Source of the DNA: Paenibacillus mendelii | GTDB taxonomy: Bacteria > Bacillota > Bacilli > Paenibacillales > Paenibacillaceae | Direction of reading: 5' to 3' | Assembly: GCF_024498075.1 (NCBI RefSeq) | Contig: NZ_JANHOF010000001.1 | Span: 806,001 to 870,000 of the forward strand | Length of the DNA stretch: 64,000 nucleotides | Shown: piece by piece, positions 1 through 7,482 of the stretch | How the letters are laid out: each line of letters starts with the position of its first letter | Position numbering within the stretch: position 1 is the stretch's first letter | Position numbers and translations under genes: made by a program | The notes under the pieces: generated by a model | Seen by the model: only the letters and a program-made list of their open reading frames with translations | Told to the model about the DNA's origin: nothing | The model's database searches: none

Positions 1-1
1 G

Positions 2-1186
2 CCGCTCATGACTGGGATAAACGCGATATTGCTGGCTGTCACGCCGATTATCGGCCACCTCATCGGCCAAGGCAATAAAGACAAGATTGCGAATCCAGCC
101 ACGCAAGCCATTTATCTATCCACCTTGTTGGCTGTCCTTATTATTGGTATAGGGGTATTCGCCCTTGATCCGATACTTGCTGCGATGAACCTGGATCCAA
201 GCGTCAGCTACATCGCTAAGCATTACCTTATCGGTATATCGTTTGGACTCGTTCCGTTGTTTGCCAGCTACGTAATCCGGTATTTCTTCGAGGCGCAAGG
301 TTATCCGCGCATTACGATGATCATTATGCTCATCTCGGTCCCGATCAACGGGCTCCTGAATTACGGGCTCATTTTCGGCCATTTCGGGTTCCCCCGCTTA
401 GGCGGTATCGGCTCCGGTTATGCAACGGCCATCACGTATTGGTTCATATTAATCGCTAGTATCTGGATGACGTTCAAGAAGAAGGAAATCCGGCATCATC
501 AGTTATTCGTCCGCTGGTACAAGCCCTCTCTCAAGCTATGGAAAGAGCAGCTTGCCATCGGCATCCCAATGGGACTCTCCACTTTCTTTGAAGCGAGCAT
601 ATTTGCAGTTGTAACGTTATTCATGGGCATGATGTTCAACACGGCGACAATCGCGGCTCATCAAGCGACCTTGAACTTTACATCCTTGCTCTTCATGATC
701 CCGCTCAGCATCTCAATGGCTTTGACGATTCTCGTCTCCTATGAAGCCGGCGCTGGTCGCCGGGCACATGCCAAGCAATATGGCGTTCTTGGCGTCAGCA
801 TGGCCGTAGGTCTGATGGGTTTAGGCGCCATCCTGCTGTATTTCATGAGAGGTCCCGTAGCTTGGCTGTATACCGAGCAAACGGATGTCATGGAGATGAT
901 CAAGCACTTTTTATTGTTCGCGATATTTTTCCAGCTGTCGGATTCGGCCCAGGCCTCCCTGCAGGGCGTGCTTAGAGGCTATAAGGACGTGACGATTCCC
1001 TTTATCGTTGCCTTTGTATCCTATTGGATTATCGGAATTCCAGCCGGTTACGCGCTATCTGCCTACACGGACTTGGGTCCTTACGGTTTTTGGGTCGGCA
1101 TTACGGCAGGGCTCACCTTTGCGACGATCGGATTTTTCATACGTCTGAGGAAGATACAGAAACGGCCATTGCCGGAATCTGTTTAG
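2..1186 (+). CDS. MATE family multidrug exporter (5' partial)
   Basis: This is an integral membrane protein of the MATE (multi-antimicrobial extrusion) family, which exports cationic drugs or metabolites using a Na+ or H+ gradient. The sequence is a run of hydrophobic segments with the family pattern of small-residue-rich helices and an EAQG-type motif early in the protein. The frame is open to the left edge; family members are about 450 residues and roughly 50-60 N-terminal residues are missing, so the internal ATG at 8 is not the true start. The gene converges with the sugar isomerase at 1250, and a hairpin separates them. The substrate cannot be told from sequence. Confidence 0.9.
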   Translation, partial: PLMTGINAILLAVTPIIGHLIGQGNKDKIANPATQAIYLSTLLAVLIIGIGVFALDPILAAMNLDPSVSYIAKHYLIGISFGLVPLFASYVIRYFFEAQGYPRITMIIMLISVPINGLLNYGLIFGHFGFPRLGGIGSGYATAITYWFILIASIWMTFKKKEIRHHQLFVRWYKPSLKLWKEQLAIGIPMGLSTFFEASIFAVVTLFMGMMFNTATIAAHQATLNFTSLLFMIPLSISMALTILVSYEAGAGRRAHAKQYGVLGVSMAVGLMGLGAILLYFMRGPVAWLYTEQTDVMEMIKHFLLFAIFFQLSDSAQASLQGVLRGYKDVTIPFIVAFVSYWIIGIPAGYALSAYTDLGPYGFWVGITAGLTFATIGFFIRLRKIQKRPLPESV

Positions 1187-1197
1187 CAAGACTCAAC

Positions 1198-1231
1198 AAA
1201 GCCGATGCCCCCTCGAGAGTGCATCGGCTTT
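1198..1231. terminator. Bidirectional intrinsic terminator
   Basis: An 11-bp perfect stem, AAAGCCGATGC paired with GCATCGGCTTT, lies between two convergent genes and ends in a short T run on each strand. It probably serves both the exporter and the isomerase. Confidence 0.8.
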
Positions 1232-1249
1232 CTTCATTCATGTTATCGA

Positions 1250-2008
1250 TTATAGCAGCTGCTTTAAATTGCGCAGGCTGATTGCCAGACTTTCGAATGG
1301 ATCGCGCTGGCAGGTATCCTGCTCGACTACGTACCATTCAACGCCCGTTTCCCGGCATGCTTGTATGATGTTGCGGAAGTTCATGCTGCCTTCCCCAATC
1401 TCCGCAAACACCTGTGTATCATTCACGATAGCCATATCCTTCAGATGAATGACGCTCATGCGCCCCTTCACATGGTGGATCCATTCCACGGGGTCGGCTC
1501 CTCCGGCTTGAACCCAGTAGGTATCCAATTCAAATCCGAATGCCTCCGGATCGCTCTCATCCCGCAAAATTTCCATGCCGCTTTTGCCGTTATACTTCTC
1601 ATACTCGAATTTATGGTTATGATAAATGAACTGCAAATCATACTCCTTCAGCCGCTTGGCGACTTCCGATGCTTCCTTGGCAAACGCCGCATAGCCTTCG
1701 CCGCTGCGGAATTCGCCCGGGATCCCGCCAAGGCCGACATACCGGCAATTCCACAGCCTGTGCTGCTCTACGACGCTTTCGATATTGTTCTTCATTTCAT
1801 CATAGCCTACATGCGTTGCGCAGATCGTCAGCCCGGCTTCATCGGCAAGCGCCTTCACAGCCGCCGGCTCGATCGGTCCGATTCCGGAAAGCTGCACAGA
1901 TTCATAGCCGATCTCTCTCACTTTGTGTAACGTCTTCTTCAGGTCCTCTGCCGTTGTACAATAATCTCTCAACGTATAAAGCTGGGCAGCAATGTTGGAT
2001 AATTTCAT
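1250..2008 (-). CDS. Sugar phosphate isomerase/epimerase (TIM barrel)
   Basis: A 252-residue protein of the xylose isomerase-like TIM barrel family (AP endonuclease 2 superfamily), which includes xylulose, inosose and related sugar isomerases, epimerases and dehydratases. Likely metal ligands sit where the family has them: the YHNHKFE segment (about 130-136), Asp162 in FELDTYW, the HLKD segment (188-191) and Glu229 in VVEQD. A ribosome binding site GGAGGTG lies 4 bases before the ATG. The gene is monocistronic. A weak cre-like palindrome lies upstream at 2081-2094, which would fit control by carbon source. The exact substrate is unknown. Confidence 0.85.
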   Translation of the reverse strand: MKLSNIAAQLYTLRDYCTTAEDLKKTLHKVREIGYESVQLSGIGPIEPAAVKALADEAGLTICATHVGYDEMKNNIESVVEQHRLWNCRYVGLGGIPGEFRSGEGYAAFAKEASEVAKRLKEYDLQFIYHNHKFEYEKYNGKSGMEILRDESDPEAFGFELDTYWVQAGGADPVEWIHHVKGRMSVIHLKDMAIVNDTQVFAEIGEGSMNFRNIIQACRETGVEWYVVEQDTCQRDPFESLAISLRNLKQLL

Positions 2009-2080
2009 GGGACACCTCCATAGGAATCTGTTAATGATCGATTGCTCTGCCCTACCATTATTAACCTTATCCGCCTATTA

Positions 2081-2094
2081 GTAAAGCGCTTTCG
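2081..2094. promoter_or_regulatory. Weak cre-like palindrome
   Basis: GTAAAGCGCTTTCG has the AAAGCGCTTT core of catabolite-responsive elements bound by CcpA but differs from TGWNANCGNTNWCA at three outer positions. It lies upstream of the isomerase gene. The call rests on the motif alone. Confidence 0.3.
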
Positions 2095-2106
2095 ATATAA
2101 ATCCTA

Positions 2107-2130
2107 ACAAAAAGAGCACCGCCCGGTGCC
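2107..2130 (-). terminator. Intrinsic terminator of the cstR-like operon
   Basis: On the minus strand GGCACC-GGGC-GGTGC is followed by TCTTTTTG, just past the stop of the DUF302 gene. The hairpin is short but has a good U-tract. Confidence 0.65.
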
Positions 2131-2142
2131 CCCTTTGCGAGA

Positions 2143-2532
2143 TTATTTGGATTGATCCAGCACACGAATCAGTACTGCTTCGATCTCTTGCGCGACTGTC
2201 GTTAATTCCGCATCGTCCAGCATGCTCATGAATGCAGTCGGTTTGATTAAACCGAGCTTCGTGATCCCGGCAGATTTATAGACGGTAATTTTGCAGGGGA
2301 GAAAATAACCTGCCAGCTCATTGTGATTCAAGACGCGGGCAGCTTCCCTTGGGTTGCACACTTCAAGAATCCGGTACGGATTGGTGTAGGTGTCCACACC
2401 CTTTTCCTGAAGCTTTGAGGGGATATCCATTTGCCACAGAATGCCGAAACCTTCTTCCTTTAAATTCCCCTCCAGCGCCAAGATCGCTTCATCGACGGAC
2501 TGAACGGTTTCTACCGTATAATGCTCGAGCAT
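2143..2532 (-). CDS. DUF302 domain protein
   Basis: A 129-residue protein matching the DUF302 family, small alpha/beta proteins of unknown biochemical role often found near sulfur and metal stress genes. The ILEVCNP and YFLPCK segments, each with a cysteine, are typical of the family. The start is set by AAGGAGG eight bases upstream. It is the third gene of the cstR-like - rhodanese - DUF302 operon, 45 bases after the rhodanese, which suggests a part in handling reactive sulfur. No signal peptide is seen, so it is likely cytoplasmic. Confidence 0.8.
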   Translation of the reverse strand: MLEHYTVETVQSVDEAILALEGNLKEEGFGILWQMDIPSKLQEKGVDTYTNPYRILEVCNPREAARVLNHNELAGYFLPCKITVYKSAGITKLGLIKPTAFMSMLDDAELTTVAQEIEAVLIRVLDQSK

Positions 2533-2577
2533 GCGCTTCGCCTCCTTGATTCATGTGAGCTTTCTAGCATGAGACGC

Positions 2578-2964
2578 TTATTTCGAAAGCGGCCCTTCCC
2601 ATGACAGGATTCCACTTTGAAGGTTCGTTATATTCGCAAATCCGTTTTTCTTCAAAACCGCAGCAGCCTGCCTGCTCCTCATTCCGCTTCGGCAATATAA
2701 GAAAATCTGGCGATCCTTCGGAACTTCAGCCGACCAGCTTCTAATTTGCGATAAAGGGATGTTGACGGCTCCCGGAATGTAGCCGGACTTATATTCATTC
2801 TTCTCTCGAACATCCAGGAGCAGCTTATCGGTGCTGCTCGATAATTGTTTCTGGAACGCCGCGGCATTCACATTGTTGAGTCCTTTAACAGGAGCCATTC
2901 TCTTGTATACAAACCATGCCAGCGCCACGATGAAGATCGCGGTAATCCATTGATTGGTGTCCAT
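2578..2964 (-). CDS. Membrane-anchored single-domain rhodanese
   Basis: A 128-residue sulfurtransferase. An N-terminal hydrophobic helix (about 5-22) followed by a basic KR pair suggests a membrane anchor with the catalytic domain in the cytoplasm. The rhodanese domain (about 30-128) has the active-site loop CRSGMRS with Cys91, which carries the persulfide, and the EW-like ending (SWEGPL). It follows the cstR-like gene by 21 bases in one operon and has a strong AGGAGG site. Expected role: moving sulfane sulfur between low-molecular-weight persulfides and protein acceptors. Confidence 0.9.
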   Translation of the reverse strand: MDTNQWITAIFIVALAWFVYKRMAPVKGLNNVNAAAFQKQLSSSTDKLLLDVREKNEYKSGYIPGAVNIPLSQIRSWSAEVPKDRQIFLYCRSGMRSRQAAAVLKKNGFANITNLQSGILSWEGPLSK

Positions 2965-2985
2965 GCATGTCCTCCTGTGCGATAA

Positions 2986-3252
2986 TTACCGGCTCTTCAC
3001 CAGCAGCTCGATGGCTTCTTGCACCATCTTGCTCGAATCCCTGCCGGCCGCTTGCTCTTCCAGAATGCACTGCTGCAAATTCTCGGCTACGATCTGCGCG
3101 ATCGCCTTATCTGCTGCATTACGAACAGCAGACAATTGACTGACCACGTCCTTGCATGATTTCTCCTCCTCCATCAAGCGAAGAACACCGCGAACCTGCC
3201 CTTCAATTCGGCGAAGTCGTTTTTTAACATCGTCTGTGTAGTTATAGCTCAT
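2986..3252 (-). CDS. cstR: CstR-like persulfide-sensing repressor (CsoR family)
   Basis: An 88-residue all-helical repressor of the CsoR/RcnR family. The start is the ATG at 3252, ten bases downstream of AGGAGG; a longer frame to 3312 is open but has no ribosome binding site. Two cysteines, Cys33 and Cys62, are 29 residues apart as in CstR. The copper-ligand histidine of CsoR, four residues before the second cysteine, is Asn58 here. This argues for CstR, which forms di- to tetrasulfide links between subunits when persulfides accumulate, rather than a copper sensor. Flanking TusA, rhodanese, DsrE, TauE and persulfide dioxygenase genes agree. Its own promoter region holds a matching operator at 3408-3425. 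Confidence 0.85.
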   Translation of the reverse strand: MSYNYTDDVKKRLRRIEGQVRGVLRLMEEEKSCKDVVSQLSAVRNAADKAIAQIVAENLQQCILEEQAAGRDSSKMVQEAIELLVKSR

Positions 3253-3271
3253 CCGAATCAAACCTCCTATA

Positions 3272-3331
3272 AGTTTTGTGGAGCGATGCTTCCATGAGTT
3301 TCTTCGCAACAAAACTCAATTCGGAAGCATA
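3272..3331 (-). repeat. Fourth copy of the 60-66 nt leader element
   Basis: Read on the minus strand this 60-nt stretch runs TATGCTTCCG ... GAGTTTTG ... ATCGCTCCACAAAACT and ends three bases before the AGGAGG of the cstR-like gene. Aligned without gaps it matches the third repeat before gluQ (54244-54305) at 43 of 60 positions by my count, with the ends best conserved. It can form ATGCTTCC/GGAAGCAT around GAGTTT/AAACTC, or alternatively AGTTTTG/CAAAACT. Confidence 0.7.
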
Positions 3332-3407
3332 ACTTCGTCTTGTGCTGCCAGGCCACGCAGATGTTCATCGCTATAATCGACATCGGAAGCGCGACTCTTA
3401 TAATTCC

Positions 3408-3425
3408 TATACCTGTATAGGTATA
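3408..3425. promoter_or_regulatory. CstR-type operator of the cstR-like operon
   Basis: TATACCT-GTAT-AGGTATA is an inverted repeat with a four-base GTAT centre, the same architecture and spacer as the site at 7203-7218. It lies in the likely promoter region of the cstR-like operon, 156 bases before its start codon. Autoregulation is inferred from family behaviour. Confidence 0.7.
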
Positions 3426-3456
3426 CTTTACACCAAAAAATAAGAGCCGAACAAGT

Positions 3457-3939
3457 TTATATGAATAAGTTCACTTTTGCGTCAACCGCATCGCCCAAAT
3501 AACCGGCAACTCCGGCGTATTCCATTCCCGGTATCAACTCCTCCTGCTGGAGGCCAAGCAGATCCATCGTCATTGTACAAGCGACGAGCTTGACGCCCTG
3601 CTCCTGAGCAAGCTCAATCAATTGGGGCAATGTGAGCGCATTATGCTTTTTCATGACATGCTTGATCAATTTGGGCCCCATTCCCATGTAGTGCATATTG
3701 GAGAGCCCTAATTTCTTCGCTCCGCGCGGCATCATCCAGCCGAATGCCTTCTCGAGGAATCCCTTCTTCACCTTCACGACTTCATCTCTGCGCATCGTAT
3801 TCAATCCCCAGAAGGTGAAGAAGATCGTCACCTCATGGTCGTAAGCGGCGGCACCATTGGCAATGATAAATGCTGCGATCGCTTTGTCCATATCGCCGCT
3901 GAAGAGAACAATGGTCGTTTTTTCTTTCTGCTCTGTCAT
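3457..3939 (-). CDS. DsrE/DsrF/DrsH-like sulfur carrier protein
   Basis: A 160-residue protein of the DsrE-like family, cytoplasmic proteins that pass sulfane sulfur in partnership with TusA and rhodaneses. The segment LVACTMTMDLLG carries the conserved Cys121 expected to hold the persulfide. The N-terminal TTIVLFSGDMDKAIAAF strand-loop-helix is typical. It follows the TauE/SafE gene by 12 bases, so the two are probably co-transcribed. AAGGAGC precedes the ATG by seven bases. Confidence 0.88.
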   Translation of the reverse strand: MTEQKEKTTIVLFSGDMDKAIAAFIIANGAAAYDHEVTIFFTFWGLNTMRRDEVVKVKKGFLEKAFGWMMPRGAKKLGLSNMHYMGMGPKLIKHVMKKHNALTLPQLIELAQEQGVKLVACTMTMDLLGLQQEELIPGMEYAGVAGYLGDAVDAKVNLFI

Positions 3940-3951
3940 GTTCGTCGCTCC

Positions 3952-4755
3952 TTATCCTAATATAGAGAACCAAATTTTAATTGATGTTGCAGCAATGAGC
4001 ACAATTAAAGCGTAACGCAATAGCTGTACGTTCAACCTGGCACTCATTCGTGACCCTAATGGCGCTCCCAGCAAACTGCCGATCACCGTAAACATCGTGG
4101 GCATAATCGGAATGTGACCTGCTGCGATTTTTCCGAATATGCCACCGACTGCCGAAATAAAAACAATCGCCAGTGAAGAAGCTATAGTCGTCCGGGTTGG
4201 AATTTTCAATACGGTCAGCATGATCGGAATGAGAATGAATGCGCCGCCGGCGCCGACAATTCCGGAGACGATCCCAACCGTGAAGGCCGAAACAATCGCG
4301 ATTATTTTGTTGAACGGCATATCCCCTTGGGGTTGAAGATCCTGGCCCTTATTCGGGATAAGCATTAGAATGACGGCTATGATCGCTAAGACGCCATACA
4401 CGACATTAATGGCTGCGCTGGATAGAAACTTGGACACAACACCGCCGAACAAACTGCCGACCAGGATGCTGCTGCCCATATAGATGACGAGCCCTCGATG
4501 AATCAAGGCGCCGGATCCGGGATCCGCTTTCTTCCTTCGCTGGAAAGCCAGCATGCCGGCTAATGATGCGAAGAACACTTGAAACATACTGATCGAAGAC
4601 ACCTGCTGCCCCGTAAATTCCGCCAGATTGAGTGCCGATGGGACAAACAGAAGCATCGGATAATTGATGATGGCACCGCCTATGCCGAGCAACCCGGAGA
4701 AGAAGGAGCCTACGAACCCGAGCAGCACCATGACAAGATCGAGCATCCAGTCCAT
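3952..4755 (-). CDS. TauE/SafE family sulfite/organosulfonate exporter
   Basis: A 267-residue polytopic membrane protein of the TauE/SafE family with about eight hydrophobic segments in two related halves; the glycine-rich GIGGAIINYP and GAGGAFILIP motifs mark each half. In cst-type loci this protein is thought to export sulfite or another sulfur oxyanion made by persulfide oxidation; that role is inferred from context. AAGGAGG lies five bases before the ATG. It heads the two-gene unit with the DsrE-like gene. Confidence 0.88.
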   Translation of the reverse strand: MDWMLDLVMVLLGFVGSFFSGLLGIGGAIINYPMLLFVPSALNLAEFTGQQVSSISMFQVFFASLAGMLAFQRRKKADPGSGALIHRGLVIYMGSSILVGSLFGGVVSKFLSSAAINVVYGVLAIIAVILMLIPNKGQDLQPQGDMPFNKIIAIVSAFTVGIVSGIVGAGGAFILIPIMLTVLKIPTRTTIASSLAIVFISAVGGIFGKIAAGHIPIMPTMFTVIGSLLGAPLGSRMSARLNVQLLRYALIVLIAATSIKIWFSILG

Positions 4756-4816
4756 AACACCCTCCTTACCCTGCTTAGATATGGAGCACGACCCATCTCG
4801 ATGGGAAAATTAACAT

Positions 4817-4844
4817 TTGCATTTAATGAAAAAAGGCCTATAAT
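4817..4844 (+). promoter_or_regulatory. Sigma-A promoter of the small zinc-ribbon-like gene
   Basis: TTGCAT and TATAAT are separated by 16 bases, with the -10 matching consensus fully. The start codon at 4884 follows about 30 bases after the expected transcription start. Confidence 0.6.
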
Positions 4845-4883
4845 CAATACCAAGTAAACTAATTGGATATAGAGGTGTTGGCG

Positions 4884-5054
4884 ATGCTGTCTTACGTGAA
4901 ACGTCTCCTTACGAATACTTGCCCGTGCTGCAACGATCCTCTTGCGCATGAACATCATCCGCTCGGTTACGTAAAGTCATGTGCCCGCGGCCATTATAAA
5001 GAAGAAACCTTCAGCTATCTGGGCGTTCGGATCGTATACAAGGATTTGGAATAA
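4884..5054 (+). CDS. Small Cys/His protein, zinc-ribbon-like, unknown
   Basis: A 56-residue protein I do not recognise. It has the CPCC pair near residue 14 and a later SCARGH segment, giving cysteines and histidines that could bind one zinc. The ATG at 4884 is preceded by AGAGGTG at six bases; a TTG at 4863 in the same frame lacks a site. It is the only plus-strand gene inside the sulfur locus, with its own promoter. A thiol-rich small protein here could be a persulfide target or a zinc protein, but nothing proves a function. Confidence 0.6.
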   Translation: MLSYVKRLLTNTCPCCNDPLAHEHHPLGYVKSCARGHYKEETFSYLGVRIVYKDLE

Positions 5055-5055
5055 A

Positions 5056-5074
5056 CGGACACGGGAGGTGTCCG
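5056..5074 (-). terminator. Hairpin between convergent small gene and tusA
   Basis: A 7-bp stem CGGACAC/GTGTCCG. On the minus strand it is followed by TTTATT, so it may end the tusA operon; the plus strand has no T run. Confidence 0.45.
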
Positions 5075-5085
5075 AATTCCCTCCA

Positions 5086-5313
5086 CTACTTCTTTCTTAC
5101 GAAAAATTTATAAACGCCCTGTTCTTCCTCATGCTTCACTAATTCATGGTTCGTTTGCTTCACCCATGCTTGAAAATCATTCAATGATCCTTTATCCGTC
5201 GATTGAACCTCCATGACCTGTCCCGATTCCAGCGTATCCAAAGCCTTCTTCACCTTGACGATCGGCATTGGGCAAGCCATACCTTTGGTATCCACTACTT
5301 TTGTAATCTCCAT
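5086..5313 (-). CDS. TusA-like sulfur carrier
   Basis: A 75-residue single-domain TusA-family protein with the hallmark CPMP motif (Cys14), the cysteine that carries persulfide sulfur. It is the last gene of the unit starting at 7158 and follows the dioxygenase gene by 14 bases. AAGGAGG precedes the ATG. It resembles the TusA domain of the fusion at 6589, so the operon holds both a free and a rhodanese-fused TusA. Sulfur relay between them is inferred. Confidence 0.92.
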   Translation of the reverse strand: MEITKVVDTKGMACPMPIVKVKKALDTLESGQVMEVQSTDKGSLNDFQAWVKQTNHELVKHEEEQGVYKFFVRKK

Positions 5314-5327
5314 GTGTAAACTCCTCC

Positions 5328-6473
5328 TTATTTATCATGAACCGCACAGCGGTTAGGTCCGATTTCCATCTCGCGCTGCTCTTCGTCATCCGGTGTAATC
5401 TTGCCCATATTCGTTTGGCGAATTTCCTGATAGGCATTCGGCTGCGGCGGCAGCTTCTCCGTTACGGCACTTCTGAACTCGGTTTCACTTGTCATGTTCA
5501 GTCCAGGGTTGTTGCGGAACAAGTCTGCCAGTTTTGCCGATACGCTCCCATCTTGCCCTAACTCAGCTATGCTGCCAAAATGGGCAGGAAGCACCGTCAA
5601 ATCATCCGGCAGCTGCTTGTAACGCTCATAAAGCGTTTCGCGAAGATCGCCGACCCAATCCTCTGCTTTGCCGGCCAAATCCGGACGGCCGATCGAGGCC
5701 ACAAACAGGATGTCGCCCGAAAGCAAATACTTTCCGTCTACGATCAAGGAAGTGCTTCCGATCGTATGCCCCGGGGAGTATAGCGGCTGAATGGTGATCC
5801 GGGTACGGCCGACGGTGATGTCTGCGCCATCCACAAGAGGATTAAAGTCGAATACCACTTCATCTGCATCCTTGGGCGGCAGCCAATACATAGCTCCAGC
5901 ATCTTCCGCAAGCTTGCGTCCGCCAGAGATATGATCCGCATGGAGATGCGTATCCAGCGTGTGCTTGATCACAGCTTGATGCTCGGCGGCGAATCGTTCG
6001 AATTCACCGGTCATCCGCAAGGTATCGACAACAACCGCTTCACCTTCGGAGATAATCATATAAGAAAGGCATCCTTTACCGATGCGCACGAATTGATAGA
6101 TCGAGCCTCCATCCGACAGATCGCCGATCTTGACCGGCTCCAGATGCTCACTCCACGCCTTCATACCGCCCAGCAGATAGGAAACCTTGCTTTTTCCTTG
6201 TTCAACCAGCTGCTCGGCAACAAATTGGGACGAGCCCTCTTTCGCACAGACGACCAACACTTCGGTTTCGTCCGGAATTTGATCGATGATCTCATCCACG
6301 CTTTCCAGCAATTCAAAATACGGCTTATTCAGGATTTGAATCTGCTTGCCTTCAATCTTCCAATTCATGAAATCGGACTCGTTCCTAACATCCAGTATAA
6401 ATAACGGCTCATGATGAAATACCTTCACGGCCAATTCCCCTGCAGTCATTCCTTTAAGCTCGGTCTGATTCAT
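5328..6473 (-). CDS. Rhodanese-persulfide dioxygenase fusion (CstB-like)
   Basis: A 381-residue two-domain enzyme. An N-terminal rhodanese-like domain (about 1-115) carries Cys76 in CAKEGSS. A metallo-beta-lactamase-fold domain (about 120-340) has HLHADH (His176, His178, Asp180, His181), His236, Asp254 and His298, the iron site of ETHE1-type persulfide dioxygenases. Such enzymes oxidise low-molecular-weight persulfides with O2; with a rhodanese they can release thiosulfate. The order is rhodanese first, whereas the Staphylococcus CstB I know has it after the dioxygenase. The ATG at 6473 is favoured over the GTG at 6482 by ribosome site spacing. The C terminus ends NRCAVHDK. Confidence 0.88.
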   Translation of the reverse strand: MNQTELKGMTAGELAVKVFHHEPLFILDVRNESDFMNWKIEGKQIQILNKPYFELLESVDEIIDQIPDETEVLVVCAKEGSSQFVAEQLVEQGKSKVSYLLGGMKAWSEHLEPVKIGDLSDGGSIYQFVRIGKGCLSYMIISEGEAVVVDTLRMTGEFERFAAEHQAVIKHTLDTHLHADHISGGRKLAEDAGAMYWLPPKDADEVVFDFNPLVDGADITVGRTRITIQPLYSPGHTIGSTSLIVDGKYLLSGDILFVASIGRPDLAGKAEDWVGDLRETLYERYKQLPDDLTVLPAHFGSIAELGQDGSVSAKLADLFRNNPGLNMTSETEFRSAVTEKLPPQPNAYQEIRQTNMGKITPDDEEQREMEIGPNRCAVHDK

Positions 6474-6588
6474 CGATTTCACTCTCCATGAGGTTAGTTA
6501 GAAACGTAACGATGCGTCGGCATCGTAGGCAAAAACCAAGAAAGTCGCTTCTCCTGGCAGACCCCGTTAGCGGCAATAATTTGTACGA

Positions 6589-7158
6589 TTAGTTTTTCTC
6601 TGTTGGACCGTTCCATTCCGACATGCCCGGGATCACATTCATGACCTTGTTGAAGCCTCTTGAGGACAACAGCTGCGCTGCCATGTCGCTGCGGTTTCCC
6701 GTACGGCAAACCATATAGATTTCTTGCTCCGGATTTAGTTGGCCAATATGCTGCTCCAGCTCTCCGAATGGAATCGATATCGCACCCGGAATACGGTTGA
6801 AAGCATATTCGGCAGGCTCGCGTACGTCGACTATGACCGGAGCGGTATCATTCGCTAGCTTCTGCAAGAGTTCGTCATTCGATATGGTATGGGGATAAGC
6901 TTTAGCTTCCTTCACTTCATTCGGATTGGACTTTCGTATGAAGTGATGAAGCACATCCTCTTCATGAGTGGATCCCAAATACTGATGACCGGTTGTCTTC
7001 GCCCAGCTTTGGATATCAGCGAGCGATCCTTTGTCTGTGGCCTGCAGCTCCAGAACTTGTCCAGCCTCCAATTCATCCAGTGCTTTCTTCGTTCGAACAA
7101 TCGGCATCGGACATGCAAGACCTTTGGCATCCACCGTCTTGTCTACTCGGATCGACAT
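6589..7158 (-). CDS. TusA-rhodanese fusion sulfurtransferase (CstA-like)
   Basis: A 189-residue protein with an N-terminal TusA domain (1-78; CPMP with Cys16) joined to a C-terminal rhodanese domain (about 90-185; active-site CRTGNRS with Cys151). CstA of Staphylococcus has TusA, rhodanese and DsrE modules; here the DsrE-like protein is separate at 3457. It is the first gene of the minus-strand unit with the dioxygenase and tusA. Its promoter overlaps a CstR-type operator, so persulfide-induced derepression is expected. AGGAGG lies eight bases before the ATG. Confidence 0.9.
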   Translation of the reverse strand: MSIRVDKTVDAKGLACPMPIVRTKKALDELEAGQVLELQATDKGSLADIQSWAKTTGHQYLGSTHEEDVLHHFIRKSNPNEVKEAKAYPHTISNDELLQKLANDTAPVIVDVREPAEYAFNRIPGAISIPFGELEQHIGQLNPEQEIYMVCRTGNRSDMAAQLLSSRGFNKVMNVIPGMSEWNGPTEKN

Positions 7159-7202
7159 CTGCGCAACCTCCTGTAATGTTCTTAGTCAATTTCGTTATAC
7201 TA

Positions 7203-7218
7203 ATACCCGTATGGGTAT
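7203..7218. promoter_or_regulatory. CstR-type operator of the cstA-like operon
   Basis: ATACCC-GTAT-GGGTAT is a perfect 6-4-6 inverted repeat at the expected transcription start of the cstA-like promoter. It shares the GTAT centre with the site at 3408-3425. Between this site and the next gene (7254-7413) I see no other feature. Confidence 0.75.
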
Positions 7219-7224
7219 ATGGAT

Positions 7225-7253
7225 ACTATAAATTGATTTCATGCTCGCGTCAA
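7225..7253 (-). promoter_or_regulatory. Sigma-A promoter of the cstA-like operon
   Basis: On the minus strand TTGACG and TATAGT are 17 bases apart. The predicted start point falls inside the operator at 7203-7218, a layout suited to repression. Confidence 0.7.
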
Positions 7254-7413
7254 GTGCCGTATCAGATCCGGTTACGTTTACCAATTGAATTTTCACTTTT
7301 TCTCCAACTCATCTCCGCAACCAAAAGTTCTACTCCCATTCATCTCATGTGTCATCTCAAATTAACAACTGCGGGCTTATACCTTTCATGACGTCTTACC
7401 TCTTCGAAACGCA

Positions 7414-7453
7414 AACAAACCGCCTCCCCAATCGATAGGAAGGTCGGTTTGTT
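7414..7453 (-). terminator. Terminator of the lpl-type operon
   Basis: A 9-bp stem AACAAACCG/CGGTTTGTT with further inner pairing lies just after the binding-protein gene; T-rich bases follow on the minus strand. Confidence 0.65.
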
Positions 7454-7482
7454 GAAGCTGATATCACTAGGTCTTCACTTTA

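Noticed and set aside
4792-4805. CCCATC-TC-GATGGG as a third CstR operator
   Set aside because: Its half-sites and two-base centre differ from the two ATACCC/T-GTAT-A/GGGTAT sites, so it was not listed as one.
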